From: RPQJ01 sp963706755
Lineage (GTDB): Bacteria; Pseudomonadota; Gammaproteobacteria; Steroidobacterales; Steroidobacteraceae
NCBI GenBank assembly: GCA_963706755.1
Contig: CAVPNH010000016.1
Coordinates: 124,001 to 188,000, forward strand
Direction of reading: 5' to 3'
Length of the DNA: 64,000 nt
Position numbers and translations under genes: made by a program. Below the pieces are notes generated by a model, which had not been told where the DNA came from, searched no databases, and saw nothing but the letters and a program-made list of their open reading frames with translations. Of this stretch, positions 1-8,960 are shown one piece after another (positions within the stretch are counted from its first letter, which is position 1; each line of letters begins with the position of its first letter).

Positions 1-548
1 GTCATTGGCGAGAAGAGCGAGCAGGTCGCGACGAGGCCGAAGTCCGGAAGCTCGCTCACCAGCAGGTCGTACTGCCCCGACGGGAATGTCATTCTCACAG
101 TTCCGCCTGCGATCCACACCGCGAGATCGGATTCCGACGGGATCACGCTCAGGTTCATGAACCAGGGAGTGACCACGATGCCCGCGTGCCGGCCGTCCAC
201 CTCGCGGAAGCCGATCGCCTCGACCGCAAGCGTCGGGTTGTAGATCGGCAGTCCCTTCATCGACAGCGCGGCACGGCGGTAGGCGTTCGCGAGCTGCACG
301 ACCGGATGGGCGAGCGGCGAGGCACCGCCGACGCTGCCGAGCACCATGAACTTGCTCTTCTCCGCGTCGCAGTTCGGGCAGCGCCACACGTCGGGCAGCC
401 GCGAGAATGGAGTGCCGGGTGCGACCTGCGTGACATCGTCACCGAGGGCGGGGTCGTACACCCACCAGCAGATGCCGCACTCCAGGCGCGAGTCGTCGCC
501 GATCTTGGAGCCGTCCCCGCCGTAGCTGCCCTCGAACGCGCTCGTCAT
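1..548 (-). CDS. Rubredoxin-HupJ (HybE-like) fusion, hydrogenase maturation, 3' end cut by window edge
   Basis: Reading the minus strand from the ATG at 548 gives an open frame that runs off the left edge. Residues ~20-60 form a rubredoxin domain, with CGIC near residue 24 and CPNC near 53, the two CxxC iron knuckles. From ~75 on the sequence resembles HupJ/HybE-type [NiFe]-hydrogenase assembly chaperones (stretch NPTLAVEAIGF, then TPWFMNLSVIP). HupI/HoxR rubredoxins and HupJ/HoxT are separate genes in rhizobia and Ralstonia; here they are one polypeptide. HoxR-type rubredoxin helps build the small subunit of oxygen-tolerant hydrogenases. The start overlaps the hupH stop by ATGA, so it belongs to the hup operon. 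No frameshift is visible in this gene. Confidence 0.8.
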   Translation of the reverse strand, partial: MTSAFEGSYGGDGSKIGDDSRLECGICWWVYDPALGDDVTQVAPGTPFSRLPDVWRCPNCDAEKSKFMVLGSVGGASPLAHPVVQLANAYRRAALSMKGLPIYNPTLAVEAIGFREVDGRHAGIVVTPWFMNLSVIPSESDLAVWIAGGTVRMTFPSGQYDLLVSELPDFGLVATCSLFSPM

Positions 549-1395
549 GACGCGTACGCCAGGATGATCTCCGCGAGCCGTCCTGCGGATTCCTCGAGGT
601 CCTCGCGCGTCGCGAGCGCTGCTACGGGCACGCCGCCGATCTCGAGCGTGTCCAGGATGACCTTGTCCATCGAGTTCAGGTACTGCACCGCCCACACGTG
701 GCGGAGACCCGTCGCGAAGATCCGGCAGATGCCGTATCCGCCTCCGCGGATCACGAGCGGCAGCTGGGCGAGCACGGTCGTGAGCACCTCGGCGTCCGCC
801 TCCGTGATCGGCAGCAGCGTGAAGTTGATGACGTGATTCTCGGCGCCCGGCTGGTAACCGGACGAGCGTTCCTGGAGTTCCGTGAGCAGCGCCACGGAAT
901 TCATCGCGCCCTGCGGAAGTCGGTCCGGGATCCGGATCGTGTCGCGGGGCATGTGCTCGGCCGCATGCAGCACCGCCTGCGGAATCGCCGCCGACTTCGA
1001 GCCACTCGCGTCTTTGTGCCGTCCTGCGAAGTCGCCTCGACGTGCCAGAGCCCGGCCAGCACGGACTCGGTGAAACTGTAGCCGACGTTGCCACCGACTG
1101 ACCCCCAGACGTCGCCTTCGCCGAGCACGTCGAGCACGGTGTCGCGGTCGCGCGGTTCCAGCGCGCGCAGGCTGACACGCGTCGGCTCGCAGTCGCGCCC
1201 TGCGTGCTCGCGCAGTGCCGCGGCCGCCTCTTCGAGCACGGCGCGGGCTGCCTGCGACAGGCGGTCCACGGGCTTCGCGTCCCGCCGGGGCCGGGTGGTG
1301 CCGACAGGCATGTCGAGCAGGCGGAGCGTCTCGTCACCTTCCGCCGGGGCGGCACCAGGGACCTTGGGATGCCAGACGAGCGGATAGTCGGTCAT
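545..1395 (-). CDS. hupH: Hydrogenase expression/formation protein HupH (HyaF), frameshifted
   Basis: HupH/HyaF-family protein of the [NiFe]-hydrogenase small-subunit maturation set. The start ATG at 1395 has an excellent ribosome site (GGAGG, 6 nt spacer). The N-terminal part (MTDYPLVWHPK through GNVGYSFTESVLAG, then LWHVEA) and the C-terminal part (AIPQAVLHAAEHM through ICRIFATGLRHVW to AEIILAYAS) lie in different frames. Two nearby indels around 995-1025 are needed to join them through a short REWLEV segment in the third frame. The residues on both sides are family-typical, so I read the breaks as sequence errors rather than decay. The stop overlaps the next gene by ATGA. Confidence 0.75.
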
Positions 1396-1794
1396 GCATT
1401 TCCTCCAGGGCGCAGGCGACCCGGCGGTCGCTGCGGGTGCCAGCAGCCGGTCGCAGGCCTGCGCGAACACCGGCCAGTCCCTCATTCGCGCCACGAGTTC
1501 CGTCGGCTGTCCGTCGCGGACGTAGACGACGGCCGGCAGCACGACCACGCCGAAGCGGGGCATGACGGCCGCCTCGTCGCGGCGGTCGACGAGTCCGACG
1601 ACGATGCGGCCACGGTAGGCCATGAGCAGCTCCCGAACCACGACGGCGACGTCGAGACCCTCCGGACGTTGCACCGTATCGCCGGTCAGGAAGAGCAGGG
1701 CACGGGGATGACTTTCGAGGAAGGCGTCGAGATCCACCTTGCGAACCACCTCGCAGCCGTCCTGCGTGGCCAGGTTTTCGAGGATGGCGCTCAT
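1392..1794 (-). CDS. hupG: Hydrogenase chaperone HupG (HyaE/HoxO, thioredoxin-like)
   Basis: About 130 residues with a thioredoxin-like fold pattern: an N-terminal segment, LLFLTGDTVQRPEG, a helix, then IVVGLVDRRDEAAVMPRFGVVVLPAVVYV and a helix. This matches HyaE/HupG/HoxO, which bind the Tat signal of the hydrogenase small subunit; no CxxC redox motif is present, as usual for the family. As written, the frame reads straight into HupH without a stop. The family norm is an ATGA overlap, and a TGA at 1392-1394 exists in another frame (after PGGNA). One indel near 1400-1450 would restore it, so the fusion is probably an artefact. It starts in the ATGA overlap with the protease gene. Confidence 0.7.
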
Positions 1795-2466
1795 CGCGGC
1801 TTCCCCGGGTCATCGCCGGCGGGCCTGCCCGCCGACGGCAGGTTGAGGAACCGCTCGTCGCCCCGGCGGTACGCGGCCTCCTCGGAGGGCCGCTCGTCCT
1901 CGTAGCGGCGTACCGCGATGGCGTCGGACACGACGGCGCTGCCGTGCTGCGTTCCGCGTGGGTGCGCCACGACGCCCCACGCGGCGAGTTCCGCAAGACC
2001 GAGCTCCAGGGCCCGGGGCACGAGTTCGCGTACCCTGGGGGTCAGGCTGCCGCCGTAGTCGGCGAGTTCCACGGGTTGCACGCCGACCAGCGTGAACGAC
2101 TGCGGCCGGTGCCCGAGCATCTCGAGCGAAGCGAGCACGTCGTTCATCCCGGCCTGGTGCAGGCTCATCTTGTCCCGGTTCATGTAGCGCGGGACCTCGG
2201 CGTCGCGTGCCACGACCAGCGTGCCGGGCTCGCGGTCGCAGTCCACCGCGTCGAAGAGCAGCACGTGGGTCGCGTCCTGCAGCAGGGGTATCAGCGCGAG
2301 GCCGAGCGTGCCGCCGTCCAGGAGTCTCGACCTCCGGCGGAAATTCCCAGGCCTCGCCCAGCGCCTCCACGCAGCGGACCCCGAAGCCCTCGTCGGCCCA
2401 CAGCAGGTTGCCCACGCCGAGCACCTTGATGCGGTACCCGGCGGGATCGTCTCCTCGCGGATTCAT
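1791..2466 (-). CDS. hupD: Hydrogenase maturation protease HupD (HyaD), frameshifted
   Basis: Ni-dependent endopeptidase that trims the C-terminus of the large subunit after nickel insertion. The N-terminus shows the family motif KVLGVGNLLWADEGFGVR, containing the Glu that binds nickel. After residue ~45 the frame shifts near 2320, and the continuation LLDGGTLGLALIPLLQ with LLFDAVDCD (second metal-ligand Asp) and the conserved MSLHQAGMNDVL region is in another frame. Start ATG at 2466 has GGAGG about 10 nt upstream. The stop overlaps hupG by ATGA. The family is ~200-220 aa and the joined frames give ~225 aa. Confidence 0.8.
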
Positions 2467-2576
2467 GTTCTCGAAATCCTCCCGACTGCTCCCGCCAGGG
2501 GCGGGGCGCGACTATGTTAGCGGCTCCTGCGAGACTGGGGGCGCCCGGCGACACGCCGGCGGCGACTCCCACAAGC

Positions 2577-2605
2577 AGCGGGGCCGGTATTGAGCCGGCC
2601 CCGCT
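2577..2605 (-). terminator. Perfect GC-rich hairpin between hupC and hupD
   Basis: An 11-bp perfect stem (AGCGGGGCCGG paired with CCGGCCCCGCT) with a 7-nt loop lies in the gap between hupC and hupD. No U-tract follows on either strand. It could attenuate transcription or protect the 3' end of the structural hupSLC message so that maturation genes are expressed less. The role is inferred; the hairpin itself is seen. Confidence 0.5.
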
Positions 2606-2633
2606 GGTCAGACGCGCTGCCTCTAACCCGGGA

Positions 2634-3371
2634 TCAGCGGAAGAACCTCCAGCCGCTGACCATCGAGCTCACTGTCGTCTGGCGGTGCGTCATGTCCTCC
2701 CGGATCGCCATGTACATGTGGACGATCGAGAAGATGATCACGATCCACATGGCGACCTGGTGCCAGGTGTGCACGGAGTAGGAGTTCCCAATCACGGAGA
2801 ACACCCAGCCGAAGGCCTTGTACCAGCCGCTCTGGATGCCGGCGCTTTCCGCGAACATTGCGAACCCCGTCAGCAGCAGGACGATCGTCGGCAGCAGGAA
2901 CATCGCGAACATCGCGAGGTGGGCGAGCGGGTTGTGCCCGACGTACTCTTTCGGCTTCTTGAGGAACAGGTACCACATCACCTCGTCCACTACGTCCTTC
3001 CACCAGTGCAGGCTCCAGAACGGAATGTAGAAGATCTGCCTGGCGTGCGGCCCGCCGACGAAGACCCGGTACACGCGCATCAGGAACACCACGCCGAGGA
3101 TCATGCCCGCGGAGAAGTGCACCATGCGGATGTAGCCGAACATGAAGTGGTAAGCCGTCTCGCCGCCGATGCTCGGCGGCGGCGACCCGATGAAGTACCC
3201 CGTCACGCAGAGCGCGATAATGCTGAGCATCGTCACCCAGTGCCAGATGCGCGTGGCAGCGTCGTAGACGTAGACCGGCCCCGGCTGCTCACCGACGGGC
3301 AGGATCGCCTCCGAGAACGTGCCTTCGCTCACCCGGTTCTTCACCGGTGTCGAGGGGTAATGGTAGGTCAT
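2634..3371 (-). CDS. hupC: [NiFe]-hydrogenase b-type cytochrome subunit HupC
   Basis: 245-aa membrane cytochrome b that anchors HupSL and passes electrons to the quinone pool. Hydrophobic segments are visible around residues 45-65, 85-105, 150-175 and 205-225. Heme-ligand histidines are in RIWHW, MVHFSAG, VHTWHQVAMW and IVHMYMA, the usual pattern. Start ATG at 3371 has a perfect AGGAGG ribosome site. Length is typical (~230-250 aa). This is the one gene of the structural hup set that is fully intact here, in contrast to hupS and hupL beside it. It lies 12 bp downstream of hupL in the operon. Confidence 0.93.
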   Translation of the reverse strand: MTYHYPSTPVKNRVSEGTFSEAILPVGEQPGPVYVYDAATRIWHWVTMLSIIALCVTGYFIGSPPPSIGGETAYHFMFGYIRMVHFSAGMILGVVFLMRVYRVFVGGPHARQIFYIPFWSLHWWKDVVDEVMWYLFLKKPKEYVGHNPLAHLAMFAMFLLPTIVLLLTGFAMFAESAGIQSGWYKAFGWVFSVIGNSYSVHTWHQVAMWIVIIFSIVHMYMAIREDMTHRQTTVSSMVSGWRFFR

Positions 3372-3383
3372 GGCATTACCTCC

Positions 3384-5172
3384 TCAGCGCACCTTGACGC
3401 TGCTGACTTCGTTGCCGTCCATGTCGAGCACGTGGGTCGCGCAGGCCAGGCAGGGATCGAAGCTGTGGATGGTACGCAGGATCTCGAGCGGCTTCTCCGG
3501 GTCGGCCATCGGCGTGTTGAGCAGCGCTGCCTCGTAGGCGCCGATGTTGCCCGGCCGCGTCGCGCGGGCTCGCGTTCCAGGTTGTCGGCACGATGCACTG
3601 GTAGTTCTTGATCGCCATGTTGTCGATGTCGATCCAGTGCCCGAGCGCGCCGCGCGGAGCCTCGACGAAGCCGTAGCCCTTGCAGGCCTTCGGCCACGTG
3701 TGCGGGTCGTGCGCTGCTGGTTGGCCGTGTCGAGTCGCCCGCCTTGATGCTGGCGATGAGCTTCTGGAACTCGCCCTTGAGCGCGTGCGCGGCCCAGCTG
3801 CACTCGAGTCCGCGGGCCGCGGTGCGGCCGAGCGTCGAGAACAGCGCCGTGATCGGCACGCCGAGCTTGCCGAGCACCATGTCCACCGGCTCCTTGAACT
3901 CGGGAATGCCCTTCGCGTAGCCGATGACGTAGCGCGCCAGCGGGCCCACTTCCATCGCGTGCCCGTTCCAGCGCGGCGCCTTGACCCAGGAGTACTTCGC
4001 CGATTCGTCGAACGGCTCGAACCGGTTGCCGTTCGTCCCTGGCATTGCCCGGGTCGAAGTCCGGGACGGTCTCGCCTTCCCACGGATGCAGGCTGTCCTT
4101 GCCGCCCGCGTACTTGTACCAGGAGTGGGCGATGTGCTCGCGGATCTCGTCGGCCTTGCCGAGGTCGACGTCGTGCACTTCGTTCAGGTTGCCGTCGAGG
4201 ATCGCGCCGCGCGGCATCATCAGGTTGCCGGCGCTGTAGTCGTTGGCCGACTTCGGGCAGTCGCCGTAGGAGAGCAGGTACTTCGAGGAGAGCCCGCCAC
4301 CCCATGCCGCCCAGTCCTTGTAGAAACCGGCGATCGCGAGCAGGTCGGGGATGTAGACGTTGTCGATGAAGTCGATCGTGCGGTCGATGATGCCGCTGAC
4401 CATGTTCAGCTGCGTTCATGTTGATCGCGCCGACCGCGCCGACGTCGTTCAGGTTGATCGGCGAGGGCACGCCGCCCACCAGCCAGTTCGGGTGCGGGTT
4501 CTTGCCGCCGAAGATCGGTCTGGATCTTGACGATCTCCTTCTGGAAGTCGAGCGCCTGCAGGTAGTGGCCGACCGCCATCAGGTTCGCTTCGGGCGGCAG
4601 CTTGTAGCCCGGATGGCCCCAGTAGCCGTTGCGGAACGGGCCGAGCTGGCCGGACTCGACGAACTTCTTCAGCGGTTCTGCAGGTCGCGGAAGTAACCCG
4701 GCGAGGAGACGGCCACGGAGAGATCGACTGAGCGAGCTGCGAGGTCGCGACCGGGTCGGCCGACAGCGCGCTCACGACGTCCACCCAGTCGAGCGCGTGC
4801 AGGTGGTAGAAGTGCACCAGGTGGTCCTGCGAGTACAGGGTCAGGTGCATGATGTTGCGGATCGTGTTCGCGTTCTCGGGGATCTGGATGCCGATCGCGT
4901 TCTCGACGCGCGTACCGAGGCGAGCGCGTGCACGCCGGTGCACACGCCGCAGATGCGCTGCACGAAGGCCCACGCGTCGCGCGGGTCGCGGCCGCGCGAG
5001 GATGACCTCGAGGCCGCGCCACATGGTGCCCGTGGACACCGCGTTGCGGATCACGTTTTCGCGTCGACGTTCACCTCGATGCGCAGGTGTCCCTCGATGC
5101 GGGTGACCGGGTCGACGACGACACGCTTGCCCGAGTTGTCGAGCTGGAAGCCGTTCGGGGTTGAATGCTCAT
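3384..5172 (-). CDS. hupL: [NiFe]-hydrogenase large subunit HupL, broken by many frameshifts
   Basis: Large catalytic subunit carrying the Ni-Fe(CN)2CO centre; ~1.79 kb matches the family length (~595 aa). Conserved blocks can be read, but in different frames: VVVDPVTRIEGHLRIEVNVDA near the start, RICGVCTGVHALASV (first CxxC pair), ENANTIRNIMHLTLYSQDHL, GGVPSPINLNDVGAVGAINM, SYGDCPKSANDYSAGNLMMP, ECSWAAHALKGEF, and the C-terminal HSFDPCLACATHVL with the second CxxC and the protease cleavage site after His. Joining them takes about ten indels (around 5160, 4985, 4905, 4725, two or more in 4470-4690, 4415, 4045, 3725, 3560). Missense decay is not evident. ATG at 5172 overlaps the hupS stop (ATGA). 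Confidence 0.88.
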
Positions 5173-6291
5173 TTTTCAGTTCTCCACTCGGTCAGACCGA
5201 CGACGGTCCGACTCGCGGCCGGTGAGTTCGGCTTCACCTTTGCCTGGCGCAGCGCGGTGAGCCCGGCATGCGCCGCGATGCCGACGCCGACGACGGCGGC
5301 AGCCGTCGCGCCGATCTTGTCGGCGGTCGCTTCGGCGCCCAACTGCGGGAAGTCTCGAGCCTCTCGTAGAAGGGCCCGTTGTCCCAGAAGTCCGGCTCGG
5401 AGCAGCCGAGGCAGCCGTGGCCGGAGCCGATCGGGAAGGACACGCCTCATTCCAGCGCATTGTCGAGCAGGCGTTGTAGGTCGTCGGTCCGCGACACCCG
5501 ACCTTGTAGAGGCAGTAGCCGTGCGCGCGAGCCGTAGTCGTCGAACGTCTCGGCGAACTGGCCGGCGTCGAAGTGGCCGCGGCGGTAGCACTTGTCGTGC
5601 ACGCGCTGGCTGTAGAACATCAGCGGGCGTCCCTGGCGGTCCAGCGCCGGCAGCTGGCCGAACGTCAGGTAGTAGGTGATCACGCCCGTCATCACCTCGG
5701 CGATCGGCGGGCAGCCCGGCACCTTGATGATCGGCTTGCCGGTGATCACCTTGTGGATCGGCGTGGCCTGCGTCGGGTTGGGCTTCGCGGCCTGGACGCA
5801 GCCCCAGGACGCGCAGGAGCCCCAGGCGATGACGGCGGCGGAGTCGGCGGCGATTTCCTTCAGCCTGTTGACGAACGGGCTGCCGCCCGGGATGCAGAAC
5901 GTGCCGTCGTTCGCCGAGCGGCGGGTTGCCTTCGACCGCCAGGATGTACTGGCCCTTGTAGTCGCGGCGGATTCTTCGAGCACTGCTCGGCCTGGTGGCC
6001 GGCCGCAGCCATGATCGTGTCGTCATAGTCGAGCGACAGCATCGAGAGGATCACGTCCTTGGCGAGCGGGTGCGCGGAGCGGATGAAGCTCTCCGTGCAG
6101 CAGGTGCACTCGAGGCCGTGCATCCAGATCACCGGTACGCGCGGCTTCGTCTCGAGCGCGTGCGCGATGCGCGGGCGAATGCCGGCGCGAGGCCGAGCGA
6201 TGCAGCGCTCAAGCGAGCAGAACTTGAGAAAGCTGCGCCGGGATATTCCCTGGCGGCGGATCAGTTCGTAGAAGGTCTCGGTACGACGCAT
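5169..6291 (-). CDS. hupS: [NiFe]-hydrogenase small subunit HupS, oxygen-tolerant type, frameshifted
   Basis: Fe-S subunit of a periplasm-facing uptake hydrogenase. It begins with a Tat signal (SRRSFLKFCSL) after an ATG at 6291 with a GGGAG ribosome site. The proximal-cluster motif is GLECTCCTES (Cys codons at 6097-6108) and SCASWGC (Cys codons at 5798-5800 and 5813-5815). The extra cysteines in CTCC and in SWGC are the two supernumerary ligands of the [4Fe-3S] cluster of oxygen-tolerant MBH (group 1d). GSGHGCLGCSEPDFWDNGPF follows near the C-terminus, then a hydrophobic anchor (ATAAAVVGVGIAAHAGL). Breaks occur near 6210-6230 (two), 5975, 5910, 5525, 5450 and 5360. First gene of the operon. 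Confidence 0.88.
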
Positions 6292-6605
6292 GTCGAGCTC
6301 CCAGTGCTTGGTTGTTATGTCAGGGAAGCGCGCGAACCGTCGTTCGATCGCCGCCCTGGCACCTGCCCCGGGTTGCGCGCCTTCAGGCGTCGCTGCCCGG
6401 CCTCGATAACGACACGCGGATGCTCTGCCTCGGCGCGACGGGAGATTAGTCGTAGATCTACTTAGATTCTCAGGTGTTGCAGCGCAGCACGCCGCGCGGC
6501 CGGTGCGGGCCGGCCCCTGGCTGGGCGTCGGCTGGAGACCCTGCCCGGGAGGGCGGCCCAGGGGCCGCGCGGCCGCCCCCGTGGCCCGCGATCATGCGAG
6601 CAGGG
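6292..6605. other. 314-bp intergenic region upstream of hupS
   Basis: No convincing gene. The stretch must hold the hup promoter on the minus strand and the 3' end of the patatin-like gene, also on the minus strand. I could not find a -24/-12 (RpoN) site with the correct 10-bp GG-GC spacing, nor a clear TTGACA/TATAAT pair. An AT-richer patch lies near 6446-6475 (tagtcgtagatctacttagattctc). A large inverted repeat occupies 6512-6566. Confidence 0.5.
6512..6566 (-). terminator. Nested inverted repeat downstream of the patatin-like gene
   Basis: GGCCCCTGG (6512-6520) pairs with CCAGGGGCC (6558-6566), and an inner CCCTGCCCGGGAGGG palindrome sits inside the loop. It is placed just after the stop of the patatin-like gene and before the hup promoter. 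It lacks a clear U-run, so intrinsic termination is only likely. Confidence 0.45.
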
Positions 6606-8959
6606 TCAACGGAAGATGCCGCGCTCCAGGATCGTTCCCTGGCCGACGGGTCGGCCGACCGCGAGCCAGATGGTCCAGGTGTTCAACGACGTCGCGCCGA
6701 CGCCGATGGTCAGGGGGCCCACCAGCGTGCGGCCCGCGATGTAGATCGAGCCGCCGTAGATGGGCTGCAGCCCCTTTGACTCGGCCCAGTTGTCGACCTC
6801 GCCGGTTTCGAGCCGCATCCCGGCATACAGCGCCTGGCCGCGGATGGACTGGATGTCCTTGAGCTTCCAGAGGTAGCTGCCGTTCAGCGTCCAGTATTCC
6901 GGGGCCCGCAGCGCGTCGAGCGGCAGGCCGGGGAAGCTGCCGGGACCGCCGAGGGCGAAGTCCCGGTCGAGCGGAAGGTCGGAATTGAAGTCGGTGCCGC
7001 CCGCGGCCGTGATCCACACGATATCGCCCCTGATGGGCACCGCGACGCCGAGGCCCGCCTCGATTCGTTCCCAGTTCCGGTCGGCACCGAGCGAGGTGTC
7101 GCTGCGCAGGTATTCGACGGCTGCGACGACACCGTGGGTCGGGTTGAATGCGGTGTCACGGGTGTCCCAGATCGCCTGGGAGACTATCCCGGCGTCCACG
7201 GCGCGAAGGTTCGGAAGCACCGTCGTTCCCGTGTCCGTCGTGACAGACGATCCCGTGTCCACCGTGACGGAACGGTTGTCGTACACGTAACCCAGTCGCA
7301 CCTGTGCCTTGGTACCGAAGTTCACGCCGAATTCCACGTCGCCGCCCCAGTCGTCGAACCGGTAGTTCGCGATGCGGTCGTCGTTCACGTAGAGGTTTTC
7401 GTAGGCCCGGGAGACGAAGGCCTTCGGTTCTACGAAGAACCGCTGCGCGACGTCGAGCGGCTGGTAGAGGCTCGTCGCGATCTCGTTGTTCGTTCCAAGC
7501 TGGATTTCGTTGCGCCACTGCAGGCCGAGCGAGTTCAGCCAGCGGCGGTCCTGCTTCATGTAGAGCACGAAGCCCGAATCGTTGCCCTGGGTCGCGTACA
7601 GGCCAAGGTCGAACTGGACGAAATTCGGGCCCCAGTTCTTTTCCCTCGGCAGCCACACTAGTGTCGGATTCTTCGGGTCGCCGGTCAGCTCGTAGCCCAC
7701 CGAATCGATGTCCTTGAGTGCCGTCATCTCGCGCGCCTGCTGGCTGATGCGCTCGTTGTCCACTTTGTCGCCCGGGCGTATGTCGGTGCGGGTCTCGAGA
7801 TAGGCGGGATTCATCCACTCGAGGCCCTCGAATTTCACGCCCGCGACCCGCGCGTCGATTTCCTGGCCGGTCGTAACGTGCGCGCGCCAGGCCGCGTACT
7901 GCTCGGGCGGCACCGAGTATTTCGCCAGTTCGCCGGCGGCGGCCCGGGCGGCCTTCTCGCCGAGCGGAATTGTCTCCGGGACGCGCTCGAAATCGGCCGT
8001 GCCGATGTCGCCCATCTGCACGTCGATGCGCACGTCGCCGGGCTTCAGCGTCTGCAGCTGCAGACGGACGTTGGCTTCCAGCATGACGTCCATCGCACGC
8101 CCTGCGAGCTGTGTGGCGGTCTGCAGCTTGTCGGGGGTTGTCGGCTCGGTGACGAGGTTCACGGCGATGACCACGTCCGCGCAAGTGTCGCGTGCGACGT
8201 CTATGGGCAGGTTCCGGACCATGCCGCCGTCGTTCAGGATGTATTTGTCGAGATGGACGGGGGCAAAAGCGCCCGGAATCGCCATGCTGGCGCGCATCGC
8301 CGTCGCGAGGTCCCCGCTGCGGAGGACGACCATCTGGCCGGAAACCATGTCCGTCGCCACCGCCCGGTAAGGGATGGGCAGCTTGTCGAAGTCCGACTGG
8401 CTGCGCGCCTTCGCCACGTAGCTGCGCAACAGGTCGTCGATGCCGCTCGTATTGACGAGCCCCCCGGGACGATGATCTCCCCGTCCCGCAGGCCCACGTC
8501 GAGGTCGTTGCTGTAGGTTGCGCCGGCGCGCTTCTGCTCGATCGGCGCCAGCTCGCGCAGGCCCTTGCCGCCGATCACTTTCGGCCAGTCGATGCCGACC
8601 AGGAACGTCTGGAGGTCCGCGGCCGGGATGCCCGACGCATAGCCGCCGCCAACGAGCGAACCCATGCTCGTGCCCGCGATGCAGTCGATGGGGACGTGCA
8701 TCTCCTCGAGGACCTTCAGCACGCCGACGTGCGCGCCGCCCTTGGCGCCGCCGCCGGCGAGAACGAGTCCGATGCGCGGCCTGCGTGGCGCGGTGTCCGC
8801 AGCCGCAACCGGCGCGGCGGGCGTGGACTGGCTCGTGAACGCGCCCTGGCCCGCCGGCGCAGGTTCGTTCGCGACCGCAGGGGGCGCCGCTGCAAGCAGG
8901 ACGGCCGCGGCGGCAAGGGCATGTGTGGTGCGCGCGCGGAAATCTGCTCCGAATATCAT
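6606..8959 (-). CDS. Patatin-like phospholipase with C-terminal outer-membrane barrel (PlpD type), one frameshift
   Basis: Type Vd autotransporter architecture. A signal peptide (residues ~1-30, ending VANEP) is followed by the patatin domain with oxyanion loop GLVLAGGGAKGGAHVGVL, nucleophile in GTSMGS (Ser ~98) and catalytic Asp in LNDGG (~244). Then come a POTRA-like segment (DIDSVGYELTGDP) and a long beta-barrel ending ...ILERGIFR, with aromatic C-terminal residue spacing. Start at ATG 8959 is preferred (GGAG, 6-nt spacer) over one at 9004 that would overlap the upstream stop. A frame break lies in a six-G run at 8460-8465 (minus strand): PGG continues as LVNTSGIDDLLRSY in the next frame if one G is added. 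Expected role: secretion of a lipase domain to the cell surface. Confidence 0.82.
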
Positions 8960-8960
8960 G

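Noticed and set aside
1395..1794. HupG-HupH fusion protein
   Set aside because: HupH has its own perfect ribosome site and ATG, and a TGA for HupG exists in an adjacent frame giving the normal ATGA overlap; an indel explains the fusion.
6358..6384. Possible RpoN -24/-12 promoter (TGGCAC...TTGC) near hupS
   Set aside because: It is on the plus strand, opposite to hupS, and the GG to GC spacing is 15, not 10.
8460..8465. Phase-variable G tract in the patatin-like gene
   Set aside because: Six bases is short for slippage control and similar one-base breaks occur in housekeeping genes such as nuoN, so error is more likely.
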